DNA of 22,174 nt from Gallionellaceae bacterium UBA6222 (GCA_002421915.1 DISA01000010.1:968-23141), one strand, 5' to 3'. Positions 7,094 through 14,658 are shown, counted from the stretch's first letter. A program made the numbers and translations. Notes: generated by a model not told the origin, from the sequence alone.

Positions 7094-7663
7094 ATGCTAC
7101 GTCGTTTTGTTGCGGTGGGTTTGTTGCTGGGTAGTTCGGTTGCGGTGGCGGATACGCTGGATATCAATTTGAGCAATAGCGCAGCCCAGTTCAAGTACGG
7201 TGTGCCAAGCGGAATCGCCGGCAAGTCTTCTTTGTTCGCTTCGTTCCTGTACAACGACAACAGTGATTATCTGGCGGATGCCGGTTTGCTGGTGCTGAAT
7301 GAAGAAGGCAATACGCCCGGCCTGTCGCTGGGTATCGGGGCGAAGGTGGTCGCCGCGTCCTTGAGCAAGGTGGCACCGTCGCGCAAATTTGTATCCGGCG
7401 TCGCGCTGGGCGCACAAGTGCGTTTCGAGATACCGACAGACCGCCGTTTCGCTGTAATCGGTGAGTTGAATTACGCCCCCGGCATCATCAGCTTCGGCAG
7501 CGCCGACAATTTTTCACAAGCCGCAATCAGGGGGGAATTCTCCATTTCGCCTTTGACCCAGGCGTACATCGGTTATCGCAACAGCAAATTCGGTATGGTC
7601 GACAACCTGCCCGATGGTGAACTGGATAACGGGGCGCACGTCGGGGTCAGGCTTTCGTTCTGA
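7094..7663 (+). CDS. YfaZ-like outer-membrane beta-barrel protein
   Basis: The 189-residue product begins with a clear signal peptide (MLRRFVAVGLLLGSSVAVA, cleavage before DTLDI). The mature part has alternating hydrophobic/polar strands with frequent Gly, Asn and aromatic residues, and ends in VGVRLSF with a terminal Phe, the usual recognition signal for BAM-dependent barrels. It resembles the YfaZ family of small outer-membrane proteins, whose function is not well known. AAGGAG lies six bases before ATG. It may be transcribed together with the tRNA-Ser just upstream. The barrel assignment is sound; the exact family is less certain. Confidence 0.75.
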   Translation: MLRRFVAVGLLLGSSVAVADTLDINLSNSAAQFKYGVPSGIAGKSSLFASFLYNDNSDYLADAGLLVLNEEGNTPGLSLGIGAKVVAASLSKVAPSRKFVSGVALGAQVRFEIPTDRRFAVIGELNYAPGIISFGSADNFSQAAIRGEFSISPLTQAYIGYRNSKFGMVDNLPDGELDNGAHVGVRLSF

Positions 7664-7691
7664 CCGCGCGCAAAATTGGTCACGGCAAATG

Positions 7692-7719
7692 AAACGCCCC
7701 GGCTCGGCCGGGGCGTTTT
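7692..7719. terminator. Bidirectional rho-independent terminator
   Basis: A 10-bp GC-rich stem (ACGCCCCGGC 7694-7703 with GCCGGGGCGT 7707-7716, loop TCG) has A's on the left and T's on the right. It lies between the convergent yfaZ-like gene and feoB, and can stop both. Confidence 0.93.
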
Positions 7720-7738
7720 GCATGGTGCGGGTTGAACC

Positions 7739-9526
7739 TCAATACCCCAGTGCGCGTGCTGCCTGATAGAACAGAAAACTGACCAGCCAGGCCAGCGCCA
7801 GCGACCAGACAATGGCGAAAGCGGCGAATCCGGTGCTCTTGGCTTCACTGCGCAGGGTGGCGATGGCGGACAGGCAGGGGGTGTAGATCAGGGTGAATAG
7901 CATGAAGCTGTAGGCTTGCACCCAGTCCAGTTGTTGTGCCAGCGCACCGCCGAGTGCATCGCCGATCTGACCGTAGATCACGGCGAGCGAGCCGATGACG
8001 ATTTCCTTGGCGACGAAACCGAAGATGAGCGCGATGGTGAGTTGCTCGTTGATCCCGATGGGCGCAAAGAGGGGGTGCAGCCAGCTTCCGATCATGCCCG
8101 CAATGGTGTCGGTGCCACCCGGTGTGGCATCCGGCGGCAGGTTGGTGAGCAGCCAGACCAGCACTACGCCGGCGATGATGAATTTGGTGGCACGGCGCAG
8201 GAAATGGCTCACTTCCTGCCAGCCACGCAGCAGCATTTGGCGCAGAGTGGGGAAACGGTAGGGTGGCAGCTCCAGCACGAAGGGTTCATTGTTCCGGTAT
8301 TTGCCCTTGAACAGCAGCGCAGTGAGGATGGCGGTGGCAAAGCTGAACAGATACAGGCTGAACAGCACCAGCGGGGCGGCGGCCGGCGAGAACAGTGCCG
8401 CCGTGATGAATACGAAGACCTGCAAGCGCGCAGAACAAAGCGAGAATGGAATGACCAGCATGGTGAGCAGACGCAGACTGCGCGAGCGCATCACGCGGGT
8501 GCCCATCAGCGCCGGCACATTGCAGCCGAAACCCATCAGCAGCATGACGAAGCCGCGCCCGTCCAGCCCCATCTTTGCCATCAGCGCATCCATCAGGAAC
8601 GCGGCACGCGACAGGTAGCCGCTGTCCTCAACCATGGCCATGAACAGGAAGAACAAAATGATGAGCGGCACAAACGCGGCGACCGTGGCCACGCCGTTGT
8701 AGACGCCGTCCAGCAGCAGTCCCTGCAGGATTGAGGGCAGCCAGCCGACTGCCGGTTCGAGGGCGGCACCGCGCAACCAGTCGAGTGCGGCAGCCACCCA
8801 TTCCTGCAGCGGCTGGCCGAGCAGGAATATCCCCTGGAACAGCAGATACATGATGCCGAAAAAAATCGGCAGCCCCAGCCACGGGTGCAGCATGATGCGG
8901 TCGAGTCTGTCGCTGAGATGTTCGGGCATCTGTACCGGGATCTGCACCGCGTGTTGCAGCACCCGCGCCATCTCGGCCTCGATATATTCGTCCTGCTCAA
9001 GCTGGCTGCGCAATTCTTCGGCCATGCCGGGCGTGGGGTAGCGCATTGCCTTGACGATGGCCTGCAAGGCTTCCGCATAGCCGCTGCCGTACTTGCTGCT
9101 AAGCAGGAAAATCGGCATATCCAGCATCTCCGCCATCTTCTTGCAGTCGATGCTGATGCCGTATTTCTTTGCCTCATCCGCCATGTTGAGCAGCACCACC
9201 ACGTTTAGGTTGAGTTTCTTGAGCTGCAATAGCAAGCTCATCTGGCGTTCGATCTGGGTGGCGTTGAGGATGACCAGAGCGAGGTCGGGCACATTGTCGT
9301 GCAGAAAGTGGCGCACGACCTGTTCGTCGTCGGAGAAACCGTGCAGATCGTAGATGCCGGGCAGATCGATGATCTCCACCATGTCGTTACCCAGCAGGAT
9401 TTTGCCGGACAGCAGTTCGACTGTGATACCCGGCCAGTTGCCGACGCGTGCCGCACCGCCGGTCATGCGGTTGAACAGGGTGGACTTGCCGGTATTGGGC
9501 ATGCCGAGCAGGGCGATCCTTTTCAT
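7739..9526 (-). CDS. feoB: Ferrous iron transporter FeoB (short form)
   Basis: FeoB imports Fe(II) across the inner membrane through a G-domain-gated permease. The 595-residue product has an N-terminal GTPase with G1 GMPNTGKS (8-15), G2 Thr in WPGITVE, G3 DLPGIYD and G4 NMADE, then a helical spacer and a polytopic membrane part from about residue 220 with gate-like segments GFGCNVPAL, PFSLCSARLQV and YTPCLSAIATLRSE. It is shorter than E. coli FeoB (773 residues), and the Cys gate reads SLCSARLQV, not the common SCGARLPV form. Start chosen: the ATG overlapping the feoA stop (ATGA). The open frame extends further upstream, but that part is feoA in another frame. No feoC is seen. Confidence 0.95.
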   Translation of the reverse strand: MKRIALLGMPNTGKSTLFNRMTGGAARVGNWPGITVELLSGKILLGNDMVEIIDLPGIYDLHGFSDDEQVVRHFLHDNVPDLALVILNATQIERQMSLLLQLKKLNLNVVVLLNMADEAKKYGISIDCKKMAEMLDMPIFLLSSKYGSGYAEALQAIVKAMRYPTPGMAEELRSQLEQDEYIEAEMARVLQHAVQIPVQMPEHLSDRLDRIMLHPWLGLPIFFGIMYLLFQGIFLLGQPLQEWVAAALDWLRGAALEPAVGWLPSILQGLLLDGVYNGVATVAAFVPLIILFFLFMAMVEDSGYLSRAAFLMDALMAKMGLDGRGFVMLLMGFGCNVPALMGTRVMRSRSLRLLTMLVIPFSLCSARLQVFVFITAALFSPAAAPLVLFSLYLFSFATAILTALLFKGKYRNNEPFVLELPPYRFPTLRQMLLRGWQEVSHFLRRATKFIIAGVVLVWLLTNLPPDATPGGTDTIAGMIGSWLHPLFAPIGINEQLTIALIFGFVAKEIVIGSLAVIYGQIGDALGGALAQQLDWVQAYSFMLFTLIYTPCLSAIATLRSEAKSTGFAAFAIVWSLALAWLVSFLFYQAARALGY

Positions 9527-9753
9527 GCCTTGCACACCTCGATCTTGGCTGCTTCGGTGCGGCGCAACATGACATCTGTAGTGCCGATGCGCACTTGCAG
9601 CGGGCCGGAGAAACCGGCCTGGCGGATCAGCTCGACCCGTTTCCCGTTGCGCAAACCCAGCGCCTGCAAACGCAGATGCAGGCCTTCTTCGGCGTGGATG
9701 GCGATGATGGTGGCGCTGTCGCCGGGGTGCAGGTGGGTCAGTGGGGTGGACAT
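9523..9753 (-). CDS. feoA: Ferrous iron transport accessory protein FeoA
   Basis: A 76-residue SH3-like small cytosolic protein required with FeoB for ferrous iron uptake. It shows the FeoA pattern: LTHLHPGDSATI at the start, LQALGLRNGKRVELIRQAG in the middle and GTTDVMLRRTEAAKIEV at the end. It is translationally coupled to feoB by a four-base overlap. The ribosome binding site is weak. I looked in the 109-base gap to dapA for a Fur box and found nothing convincing. Confidence 0.93.
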   Translation of the reverse strand: MSTPLTHLHPGDSATIIAIHAEEGLHLRLQALGLRNGKRVELIRQAGFSGPLQVRIGTTDVMLRRTEAAKIEVCKA

Positions 9754-9829
9754 ATTCGCGCGATTTGTCGTTGGGCTGCATTATTCCACAGGCGCCTCGC
9801 TCCTGTCGCGTAAGCCGGCGCGATTAAGG

Positions 9830-9835
9830 TAGAAT
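9830..9835 (+). promoter_or_regulatory. dapA: Possible dapA -10 element
   Basis: TAGAAT followed by GCGCG lies 28 bases before the dapA ATG. Similar TAGAAT boxes precede bcp (13209-13214) and, on the minus strand, the small lipoprotein (12446-12451). No good -35 is seen, so this is tentative. Confidence 0.3.
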
Positions 9836-9862
9836 GCGCGCTCATTTCAGCAGGAAACGAAC

Positions 9863-10738
9863 ATGATTACCGGAAGTATTGTAGCCATCGTAACCCCGAT
9901 GCACGAGGATGGCAGTCTTGATTTGGATGCGTTTCGCGCATTGATTGATTTCCATATCACTGCCGGCACCGATGCCATTGTGGTGGTCGGCACCACCGGC
10001 GAATCCCCCACTGTCGATGTGGAGGAACATGAGTTGCTTATCGCCGAGGCGGTGAAATATGCCAACCGGCGCGTGCCGGTCATCGCCGGCACCGGTGCGA
10101 ATTCAACCAAAGAAGCGATCGAGCTGGCGACCTTCTCCAAAAAAGTGGGGGCGGACGCTTCGCTCAGCGTTGTACCGTATTACAACAAACCGACGCAGGA
10201 AGGCATGTATTTACATTTCAAGGCCATCGCCGAAGCCGTGGACATGCCGCATATCCTGTACAACGTGCCGGGACGCACCGGCTGCGACCTGCTCAATGAT
10301 ACGGTGCTGCGTCTGGCGCAGATCTCCAACATTGTCGGCATCAAGGACGCGACTGGCGGCATTGAGCGCGGCAGCGATCTGTTGCAACGCGTGCCCGGGG
10401 ATTTCGCCATCTACAGCGGCGACGACGCCAGCACATTGGCGCTGATGTTGCTCGGCGCGCATGGCACGATCTCGGTCACCGCCAACGTTGCGCCAAAGCT
10501 GATGCACGAGATGTGCGCGGCTGCATTGCGCGGCGAGGTCGCCCGGGCGCGCGAAATCAATTTCCAGTTGCTCGGTCTGCACCGGAAGCTGTTCGTCGAA
10601 GCCAACCCCATTCCGGTGAAGTGGGCTGTGGCGCGCATGGGCAAGATGAAAAATGTGTTGCGTTTACCCCTGACCCCGCTCTCGTCTGCTGCGCAGCCGC
10701 AGGTCGAAGCGGCGATGCGTCAGGCAGGAGTCATTTGA
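9863..10738 (+). CDS. dapA: 4-hydroxy-tetrahydrodipicolinate synthase
   Basis: This enzyme condenses pyruvate with aspartate semialdehyde, the first committed step of lysine and diaminopimelate synthesis. The 291-residue TIM-barrel has all key residues at E. coli numbering: T44/T45 in GTTGE, Y107 in VPYYNKP, Y133 and R138 in YNVPGRTG, and the Schiff-base K161 in GIKDATG. AGGA lies seven bases before ATG. The next gene, bamC, follows at once, an arrangement conserved since the old nlpB/dapX designation next to dapA. Confidence 0.97.
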   Translation: MITGSIVAIVTPMHEDGSLDLDAFRALIDFHITAGTDAIVVVGTTGESPTVDVEEHELLIAEAVKYANRRVPVIAGTGANSTKEAIELATFSKKVGADASLSVVPYYNKPTQEGMYLHFKAIAEAVDMPHILYNVPGRTGCDLLNDTVLRLAQISNIVGIKDATGGIERGSDLLQRVPGDFAIYSGDDASTLALMLLGAHGTISVTANVAPKLMHEMCAAALRGEVARAREINFQLLGLHRKLFVEANPIPVKWAVARMGKMKNVLRLPLTPLSSAAQPQVEAAMRQAGVI

Positions 10739-10750
10739 ATGGGAGTCGTC

Positions 10751-11323
10751 ATGCAGGTCAGGAACATCGTATTCGGAATCACCCTCATTTCGTTGCTGGC
10801 GGGTTGCAGCATGTTCGGAAGCAGGCAGGTGGATTACAAAGCGGGAGCAGTCGCGGTGCAACCGCTTGAGGTACCGCCTGATCTGGTTGCGCCGGCCGTG
10901 TCCAGCCGGGCTCCGGCACCCGCAGCAGACGGCACCCAGGTTGCAAACTATTCCGATTTGGCACGCACACAGAAAGCGGCGGAAACGCCCTGCGCCGCAC
11001 CCGCCCCCGCGACTGCGCAACCTGTAGCGGCGAAATTGCTGCAAGTCGGCACAACACATTTCATTCTGGTGTCCGAGCCGTTCGAGCGGGCATGGCGCAC
11101 AGTCGGGCTGGCACTCGATCGTGCAGGCATCAAACCGGCGGATCTGGACCGGAGCAAAGGCCTGTTTTTTCTGAAGATCAGCGGCAAGGGCAAAACATTC
11201 ACCGAAGCCCAACTGCATGTCAGAGAATCTGCCGGGGTTTCCGTAGTGACTGTCGAAGGCATGGCGCAGCAGGATGCCGCCGCGCGCCTGCTGGAGTCCA
11301 TTCACCAGGGCATGGCGCAGTAA
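10751..11323 (+). CDS. bamC: Short BamC-like outer-membrane assembly lipoprotein
   Basis: BamC is a lipoprotein of the BAM complex that inserts beta-barrels. The 190-residue product has a lipoprotein signal ending LLAGC (C19), with Ser at +2 consistent with outer-membrane sorting. A Pro/Ala-rich linker runs to about residue 95, and one helix-grip-like domain (FILVSEPFERAWRTVGLALDRAG... to the end) follows. E. coli BamC is 344 residues with two such domains, so this is a single-domain form. The ATG at 10751 with GGGAG five bases before it is preferred over the ATG at 10739, immediately after the dapA stop; both are possible. Assignment rests partly on the dapA-bamC-hydrolase order. Confidence 0.8.
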   Translation: MQVRNIVFGITLISLLAGCSMFGSRQVDYKAGAVAVQPLEVPPDLVAPAVSSRAPAPAADGTQVANYSDLARTQKAAETPCAAPAPATAQPVAAKLLQVGTTHFILVSEPFERAWRTVGLALDRAGIKPADLDRSKGLFFLKISGKGKTFTEAQLHVRESAGVSVVTVEGMAQQDAAARLLESIHQGMAQ

Positions 11324-11331
11324 GGGTAGTG

Positions 11332-12096
11332 ATGCGCTTTGCCTTGCTTGGCAGCGGCAGCGAGGGTAATGCGCTGGTGGTTCAGGCCGGGGCGACAGGG
11401 CTCCTGCTGGATTGTGGATTCTCGGTCAGCGAAACTGTTCGGCGCCTGCAACGTCTGCAACTTGATGCCGGGCTACTCTGTGGCATCCTCGTTACCCACG
11501 AACACAGCGATCACCTCGGCGGCGTGGCCAGACTGGCACGCCGCTTTGATCTTCCGGTGTGGATGACGCATGGCACCCTGCGTGGCCGCGAGCAGACTTT
11601 TACCGGAGTGAGGGTGAACGAGATCAGCCCCTGCCGGCGATTCAGTATCTGCGACATCGAGATTCAACCCTGCCCGGTTCCGCATGATGCGGCCGAACCG
11701 GTGCAATATGTGTTCAGTGACGGTGCACGCAGACTGGGCGTGCTGACCGACAGCGGACATATCACGCCGCACATGGAAGCCATATTTGACGCTTGTCACG
11801 CTCTGGTGCTGGAATGCAACCATGACGCCGAGATGTTGCGCACGGGACGCTATCCGGCCAGTCTCAAGCAGCGGGTCGGGGGGCGTTTCGGGCATCTCAA
11901 TAATCAGCAGGCTGCAGAATTTCTGGCGAGCCTGGATACCGGTGATTTGCAGCATATCGTGGCGGCACATTTGAGTGCGCAGAACAATATGCCGGAACTG
12001 GCGGTGCGCGCCCTGAGCGCTGCCTTATCGTGTCAGGAAGAAGAGATCGCGGTTGCGACGCAGGCGGATGGACTGGATTGGCGTGGAATCGTTTGA
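11332..12096 (+). CDS. Metallo-beta-lactamase fold hydrolase (YycJ/PhnP-like)
   Basis: The 254-residue cytoplasmic protein has the metal-binding THEHSDH (55-61) plus later ligands in VPHDA, TDSGH and AAHLS, the set expected for a dinuclear zinc hydrolase. The N-terminus MRFALLGSGSEGNALVV is typical of the YycJ/WalJ-like subgroup, which includes nucleases and phosphodiesterases; the substrate here is unknown. The start is ATG 11332 (or the adjacent in-frame GTG 11329), after AAGGG at 11322-11326. The gene lies eight bases after bamC, the order usual in betaproteobacteria, and ends at a strong terminator. Confidence 0.9.
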   Translation: MRFALLGSGSEGNALVVQAGATGLLLDCGFSVSETVRRLQRLQLDAGLLCGILVTHEHSDHLGGVARLARRFDLPVWMTHGTLRGREQTFTGVRVNEISPCRRFSICDIEIQPCPVPHDAAEPVQYVFSDGARRLGVLTDSGHITPHMEAIFDACHALVLECNHDAEMLRTGRYPASLKQRVGGRFGHLNNQQAAEFLASLDTGDLQHIVAAHLSAQNNMPELAVRALSAALSCQEEEIAVATQADGLDWRGIV

Positions 12097-12111
12097 GTTT
12101 CACGGGCAAAC

Positions 12112-12137
12112 AAAAAGCCGGCTTGCGCCGGCTTTTT
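12112..12137. terminator. Bidirectional rho-independent terminator
   Basis: An 11-bp stem AAAAAGCCGGC / GCCGGCTTTTT with a four-base loop. It serves the hydrolase gene on the plus strand and the small lipoprotein gene on the minus strand. Confidence 0.93.
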
Positions 12138-12154
12138 GCGTTAAGCGAGACAGC

Positions 12155-12355
12155 TTACTTCTGTGCCGGGGCAGCAGACTGGGCAGCTTCTGTAGCAGGT
12201 ACGGCAGAAACAGCAGCTTCGGTAGCTGGTACGGCAGAGGCAACAGCAGCTTCGGTAGCCGGAGCGGTAGCCGGAGCAACCGGCGCAGCGGCTTTTTCAC
12301 CGCAAGCAGATAAAGACAAAGCCAACAGGGCGGCGATCAATGCAGAGCGTTTCAT
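12155..12355 (-). CDS. Small Ala/Pro-rich repeat lipoprotein
   Basis: The 66-residue precursor starts MKRSALIAALLALSLSAC, a clear lipoprotein signal with lipobox LSAC and Gly at +2. The mature 49 residues are almost only Ala, Val, Pro, Thr, Glu and Ser, with three ATEAAVxxVP-type repeats, encoded by 30- and 33-base tandem units. There is no enzymatic motif; it could be a flexible envelope tether or spacer. The start is the ATG with GGAAAG just upstream, not the longer in-frame ATG at 12388. It has its own promoter-like -10 and a hairpin leader upstream. Confidence 0.75.
   Translation of the reverse strand: MKRSALIAALLALSLSACGEKAAAPVAPATAPATEAAVASAVPATEAAVSAVPATEAAQSAAPAQK
12183..12275. repeat. 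30/33-base tandem repeat inside the lipoprotein gene
   Basis: Three units begin GCAGCTTC at 12183, 12213 and 12246 (plus strand reading), the first unit 30 and the second 33 bases long. The units diverge slightly and the third degenerates into GGTAGCCGGAGC steps. They encode ATEAAVASAVP-like blocks. The length difference is one codon, so the frame is kept. Confidence 0.75.
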
Positions 12356-12390
12356 TTTCTTTCCAATCGAACAATAAATGACAAACAAGT

Positions 12391-12451
12391 GGAGGTTAGA
12401 TGTCGTGACACCTTTTCTGCAACCTCCCCAAAGAAAAGGCGCGCCATTCTA
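12391..12451 (-). promoter_or_regulatory. Possible promoter and hairpin leader of the small lipoprotein
   Basis: On the minus strand TAGAAT (12451 to 12446) is a possible -10. About 20 bases into the expected transcript, GGAGGTT (12427-12421) pairs with AACCTCC (12397-12391) over a 23-base loop that holds a smaller TGTC-AC-GACA hairpin. The leader would be about 85 bases long. A regulatory role is only inferred. Confidence 0.35.
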
Positions 12452-12604
12452 GCGACTGTTTAGAAAAAAGATAGGGGCAAAAAAAGCGGCCTTGGGATGC
12501 AGAAAGACAGGGGCCTGACGTGGCAGGTTGCGCCCGCAAGGAGTAGGCACAGATTGTATGGGGTTAAAGTCCTGACAATACGCACGGAACCCGATGATCT
12601 GCAG

Positions 12605-13096
12605 TTACAGCCCCAGACGGGTGGGTGTCGCACCGGGATGAGAGGACTGCCACATCTCTTCGAAGCGCGCATGCAACTCGCGTGCACCTTGCGGGTCGTT
12701 AAGGGCGAGCAAGCCGCGCGTATCGTCGAAATGGTAGCGGCGCACGTAATGTTGCTTGTCGGCCACGGCGAAAGGCTCGGCCACGTTCAGTAAGTGCGCC
12801 GGTGTCTGATAAATTGCCATGCGGTGGCTGAATTCGCGCAACAACATCATCATGCGAGGACAATAGCGGACCAGATGTTGTGCATCGTGCGCAAGCAAGC
12901 GCAGGCTGCTGTTGCTGCTGGACAGCAGGAAATGGTGCAGGGTGTCGTACCGTGCCTCGCTATTGAACCCGATGTCGGAGAAATCCTTTTCGAAAATAAA
13001 CAAGCTCTGTTGTGCGGCGGCACAAACCCGGTCGAGTGCCGCAACATAATCGGCCACGCCGTCGAAACCGGTGTGTTGTAACGCGTCTTCGCTCAT
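12605..13096 (-). CDS. Uncharacterised conserved protein (DUF7931-like, PLD-like flavour)
   Basis: A 163-residue soluble protein without signal peptide. Visible segments are LFIFEKDFSDIGFNS, LRLLAHDAQHLVRYCPRMMMLLREFSHRMAIYQTP and FAVADKQHYVRRYHFDDTRG. From memory these match a family found alone in betaproteobacteria and fused behind acetyltransferase domains in pseudomonads, with some resemblance to a degenerate phospholipase D fold. I would not assign an activity. Three ATGs lie in a row; the third (13096) is chosen because GGGAG sits six bases upstream. It diverges from bcp. Confidence 0.7.
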   Translation of the reverse strand: MSEDALQHTGFDGVADYVAALDRVCAAAQQSLFIFEKDFSDIGFNSEARYDTLHHFLLSSSNSSLRLLAHDAQHLVRYCPRMMMLLREFSHRMAIYQTPAHLLNVAEPFAVADKQHYVRRYHFDDTRGLLALNDPQGARELHARFEEMWQSSHPGATPTRLGL

Positions 13097-13146
13097 CATC
13101 ATCTCCCACTTTTCGGCGCGGAAAGGCCGACCACTTGCATGCCCGA

Positions 13147-13152
13147 ATTATA
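13147..13152 (-). promoter_or_regulatory. -10 box for the minus-strand gene at 12605-13096
   Basis: A perfect TATAAT on the minus strand, about 50 bases before the start codon; the -35 region (CTTTCC at 17 bases) is poor. It lies in the 137-base divergent gap shared with bcp, whose own TAGAAT is at 13209-13214. Confidence 0.4.
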
Positions 13153-13233
13153 GCCTCGAGGCAAGTAATGGAAAGAAAATTCAGGCGTGCACACGGTCAA
13201 AAATTAGATAGAATCGCCCTTCAGGAGGAAGTT

Positions 13234-13743
13234 ATGCCATTACAGGTTGTAAAGCTCCAGGCAGGAATGGAGGCACCGCATTTTGAGTTGCCGGATGCCG
13301 ATATGCACCCGTTCAGGCTGGCAGCCCAACAGGATAAACTGAACATCGTGCTGTACTTTTATCCCAAAGATGACACGCCGGGTTGCACGATGGAAGGGAA
13401 TGAATTTTCCGATCTTGAAGCCGAGTTTGCCCGCCATGACACTCTGGTGATCGGGGTCAGTCGCGACGATTGCATCAGTCATGCCTCTTTTCGCGACAAG
13501 CATGGATTGTCGGTATTATTGCTGTCGGATCCGGAGGGGCGGGTGTGCAGGAAATACGGCGTGCTGTACGAAAAGGAAGCCTGCACTGAGCAGGGCCGAA
13601 GTGTGGATGGCCAACCGAAACTGGCCATCCGGCGTTCAACTTTCGTCATCGATAAACGCGGCAAGCTGCGCCATGCCTTATACGATGTCCATGCCCATGG
13701 ACATCCGCAAGAAATACTCAAACTGATAAAGGAAATGAAATGA
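13234..13743 (+). CDS. bcp: Peroxiredoxin of the Bcp/PrxQ family
   Basis: A thiol peroxidase that reduces hydroperoxides. The 169-residue protein has the thioredoxin-like core with YFYPKDDTPGCT carrying the peroxidatic C51, and STFVID near the end. The usual resolving Cys five residues later is Asn here (CTMEGN); other Cys are C80, C105 and C117. The last lies in an extended loop (EKEACTEQGRSVDGQPKL) longer than in E. coli Bcp. AGGAGG is five bases before ATG; a longer frame upstream is not used. The stop overlaps slyD by ATGA. Confidence 0.92.
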   Translation: MPLQVVKLQAGMEAPHFELPDADMHPFRLAAQQDKLNIVLYFYPKDDTPGCTMEGNEFSDLEAEFARHDTLVIGVSRDDCISHASFRDKHGLSVLLLSDPEGRVCRKYGVLYEKEACTEQGRSVDGQPKLAIRRSTFVIDKRGKLRHALYDVHAHGHPQEILKLIKEMK

Positions 13744-14225
13744 AGATTGAAAAGAATGCAGTCGTTTCGCTGACTTACGAATTGAGCGACGCCAGCGGCG
13801 CGCTGATCGAAAAGGCCGACGGCCCCATCAACTACCTGCACGGCGGCTACGATGGTATTTTTCCACTGGTGGAAGAAGCGTTGCAGGGCAAAGCGACCGG
13901 CGACAAGTTTGTGGTCAGCATGCAGGCGGACGATGCGTTCGGCGAATACGAACACGATCTCGTGCGCGTCGAGCCGCGCAGTATGTTCCCGGCAGAACTC
14001 GCGGTTGGCATGCAGTTCGAGGGTGGCGCCGAAGGGGATGATGACGAGGACTACCTGCTCTACACCGTGACCGAAGTGAACGACGATGAAGTCACGGTGG
14101 ATGGCAATCATCCGCTGGCCGGGAAAGCGCTTACCTTCTCCGGTGTCATCACCGGCGTGCGCGCCGCCACTGCGGAGGAATTGACCCACGGCCATGTGCA
14201 CGGCGACGATGGCCATCACCACTGA
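13740..14225 (+). CDS. slyD: FKBP-type peptidyl-prolyl isomerase, SlyD-like
   Basis: A folding helper with prolyl isomerase and chaperone (insert-in-flap) domains. The 161-residue protein shows the SlyD N-terminus (VVSLTYELSDASG), PINYLHGGYDGIFPLVEEALQGK for the isomerase domain, and the IF domain with RVEPRSMFP...GMQFE. The short tail THGHVHGDDGHHH is His-rich, as in nickel-binding SlyD, but has no Cys, unlike E. coli. Translation is coupled to bcp. Confidence 0.93.
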   Translation: MKIEKNAVVSLTYELSDASGALIEKADGPINYLHGGYDGIFPLVEEALQGKATGDKFVVSMQADDAFGEYEHDLVRVEPRSMFPAELAVGMQFEGGAEGDDDEDYLLYTVTEVNDDEVTVDGNHPLAGKALTFSGVITGVRAATAEELTHGHVHGDDGHHH

Positions 14226-14240
14226 TCACGGAAAGCAGAA

Positions 14241-14639
14241 ATGAAATCTCGTTACGTATTCGTTGCACTGGCCGGCATATTATTGACTATCGCCGGTTGT
14301 GATGGCGGCAATGTGCCTTCCGTCGTTGTCAAACAGGCGTCGTCGATGCAGATCCAGGGCGCATTACTGCTGGATGTGCGACAACCGGATGAGTATGCGG
14401 AAGTTCGTGCACCGAACAGCATGTTGATCCCAATCGGCCTCATCCAGTCGCGTATTGGCGACCTTGAGTCATACAGGGATAAGCCGGTCGCCGTTATCTG
14501 TCGTTCCGGCCGTCGCTCGGCGCGGGCAGTGCAACAGTTGCAGGCCGCCGGATTCAGACAGGTGGTGAATGTCGAGGGCGGTATGAATAGCTGGGAGTCG
14601 GCAGGCTTGCCGGTTGAGCGCGGTACTTCTGCCCGGTAA
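14241..14639 (+). CDS. Rhodanese-domain lipoprotein
   Basis: A 132-residue protein with a lipoprotein signal (ILLTIAGC, C20) and a single rhodanese domain (about 40-127): LLDVRQPDEYAEV, and the active loop CRSGRRS with the sulfur-carrying Cys, then GGMNSWESAGLPV. Asp at +2 after the lipidated Cys suggests retention in the inner membrane, facing the periplasm. Family members move sulfane sulfur; the partner is unknown. It lies 15 bases after slyD and just before a terminator, so it is the last gene of the bcp-slyD unit. Confidence 0.9.
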   Translation: MKSRYVFVALAGILLTIAGCDGGNVPSVVVKQASSMQIQGALLLDVRQPDEYAEVRAPNSMLIPIGLIQSRIGDLESYRDKPVAVICRSGRRSARAVQQLQAAGFRQVVNVEGGMNSWESAGLPVERGTSAR

Positions 14640-14658
14640 TTGCCGGGCGCTATTTTTT
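14631..14658 (+). terminator. Rho-independent terminator after the rhodanese gene
   Basis: GCCCGG (14631-14636) pairs with CCGGGC (14643-14648), followed by a T-tract (14653-14658). The rhodanese stop codon falls in the loop, so coding region and terminator overlap. Confidence 0.8.

Noticed and set aside
7916..8734. 272-codon plus-strand frame
   Set aside because: Antisense shadow of feoB without any recognisable motif.
9527..9781. 85-residue N-terminal extension of FeoB
   Set aside because: It is Arg/His/Pro-rich, overlaps feoA in another frame, and FeoB begins with KRIALLGMPNTGKS right at the ATGA overlap.
9754..9862. Fur box in the feoA-dapA gap
   Set aside because: No stretch resembles the 19-base GATAATGATAATCATTATC pattern well enough.
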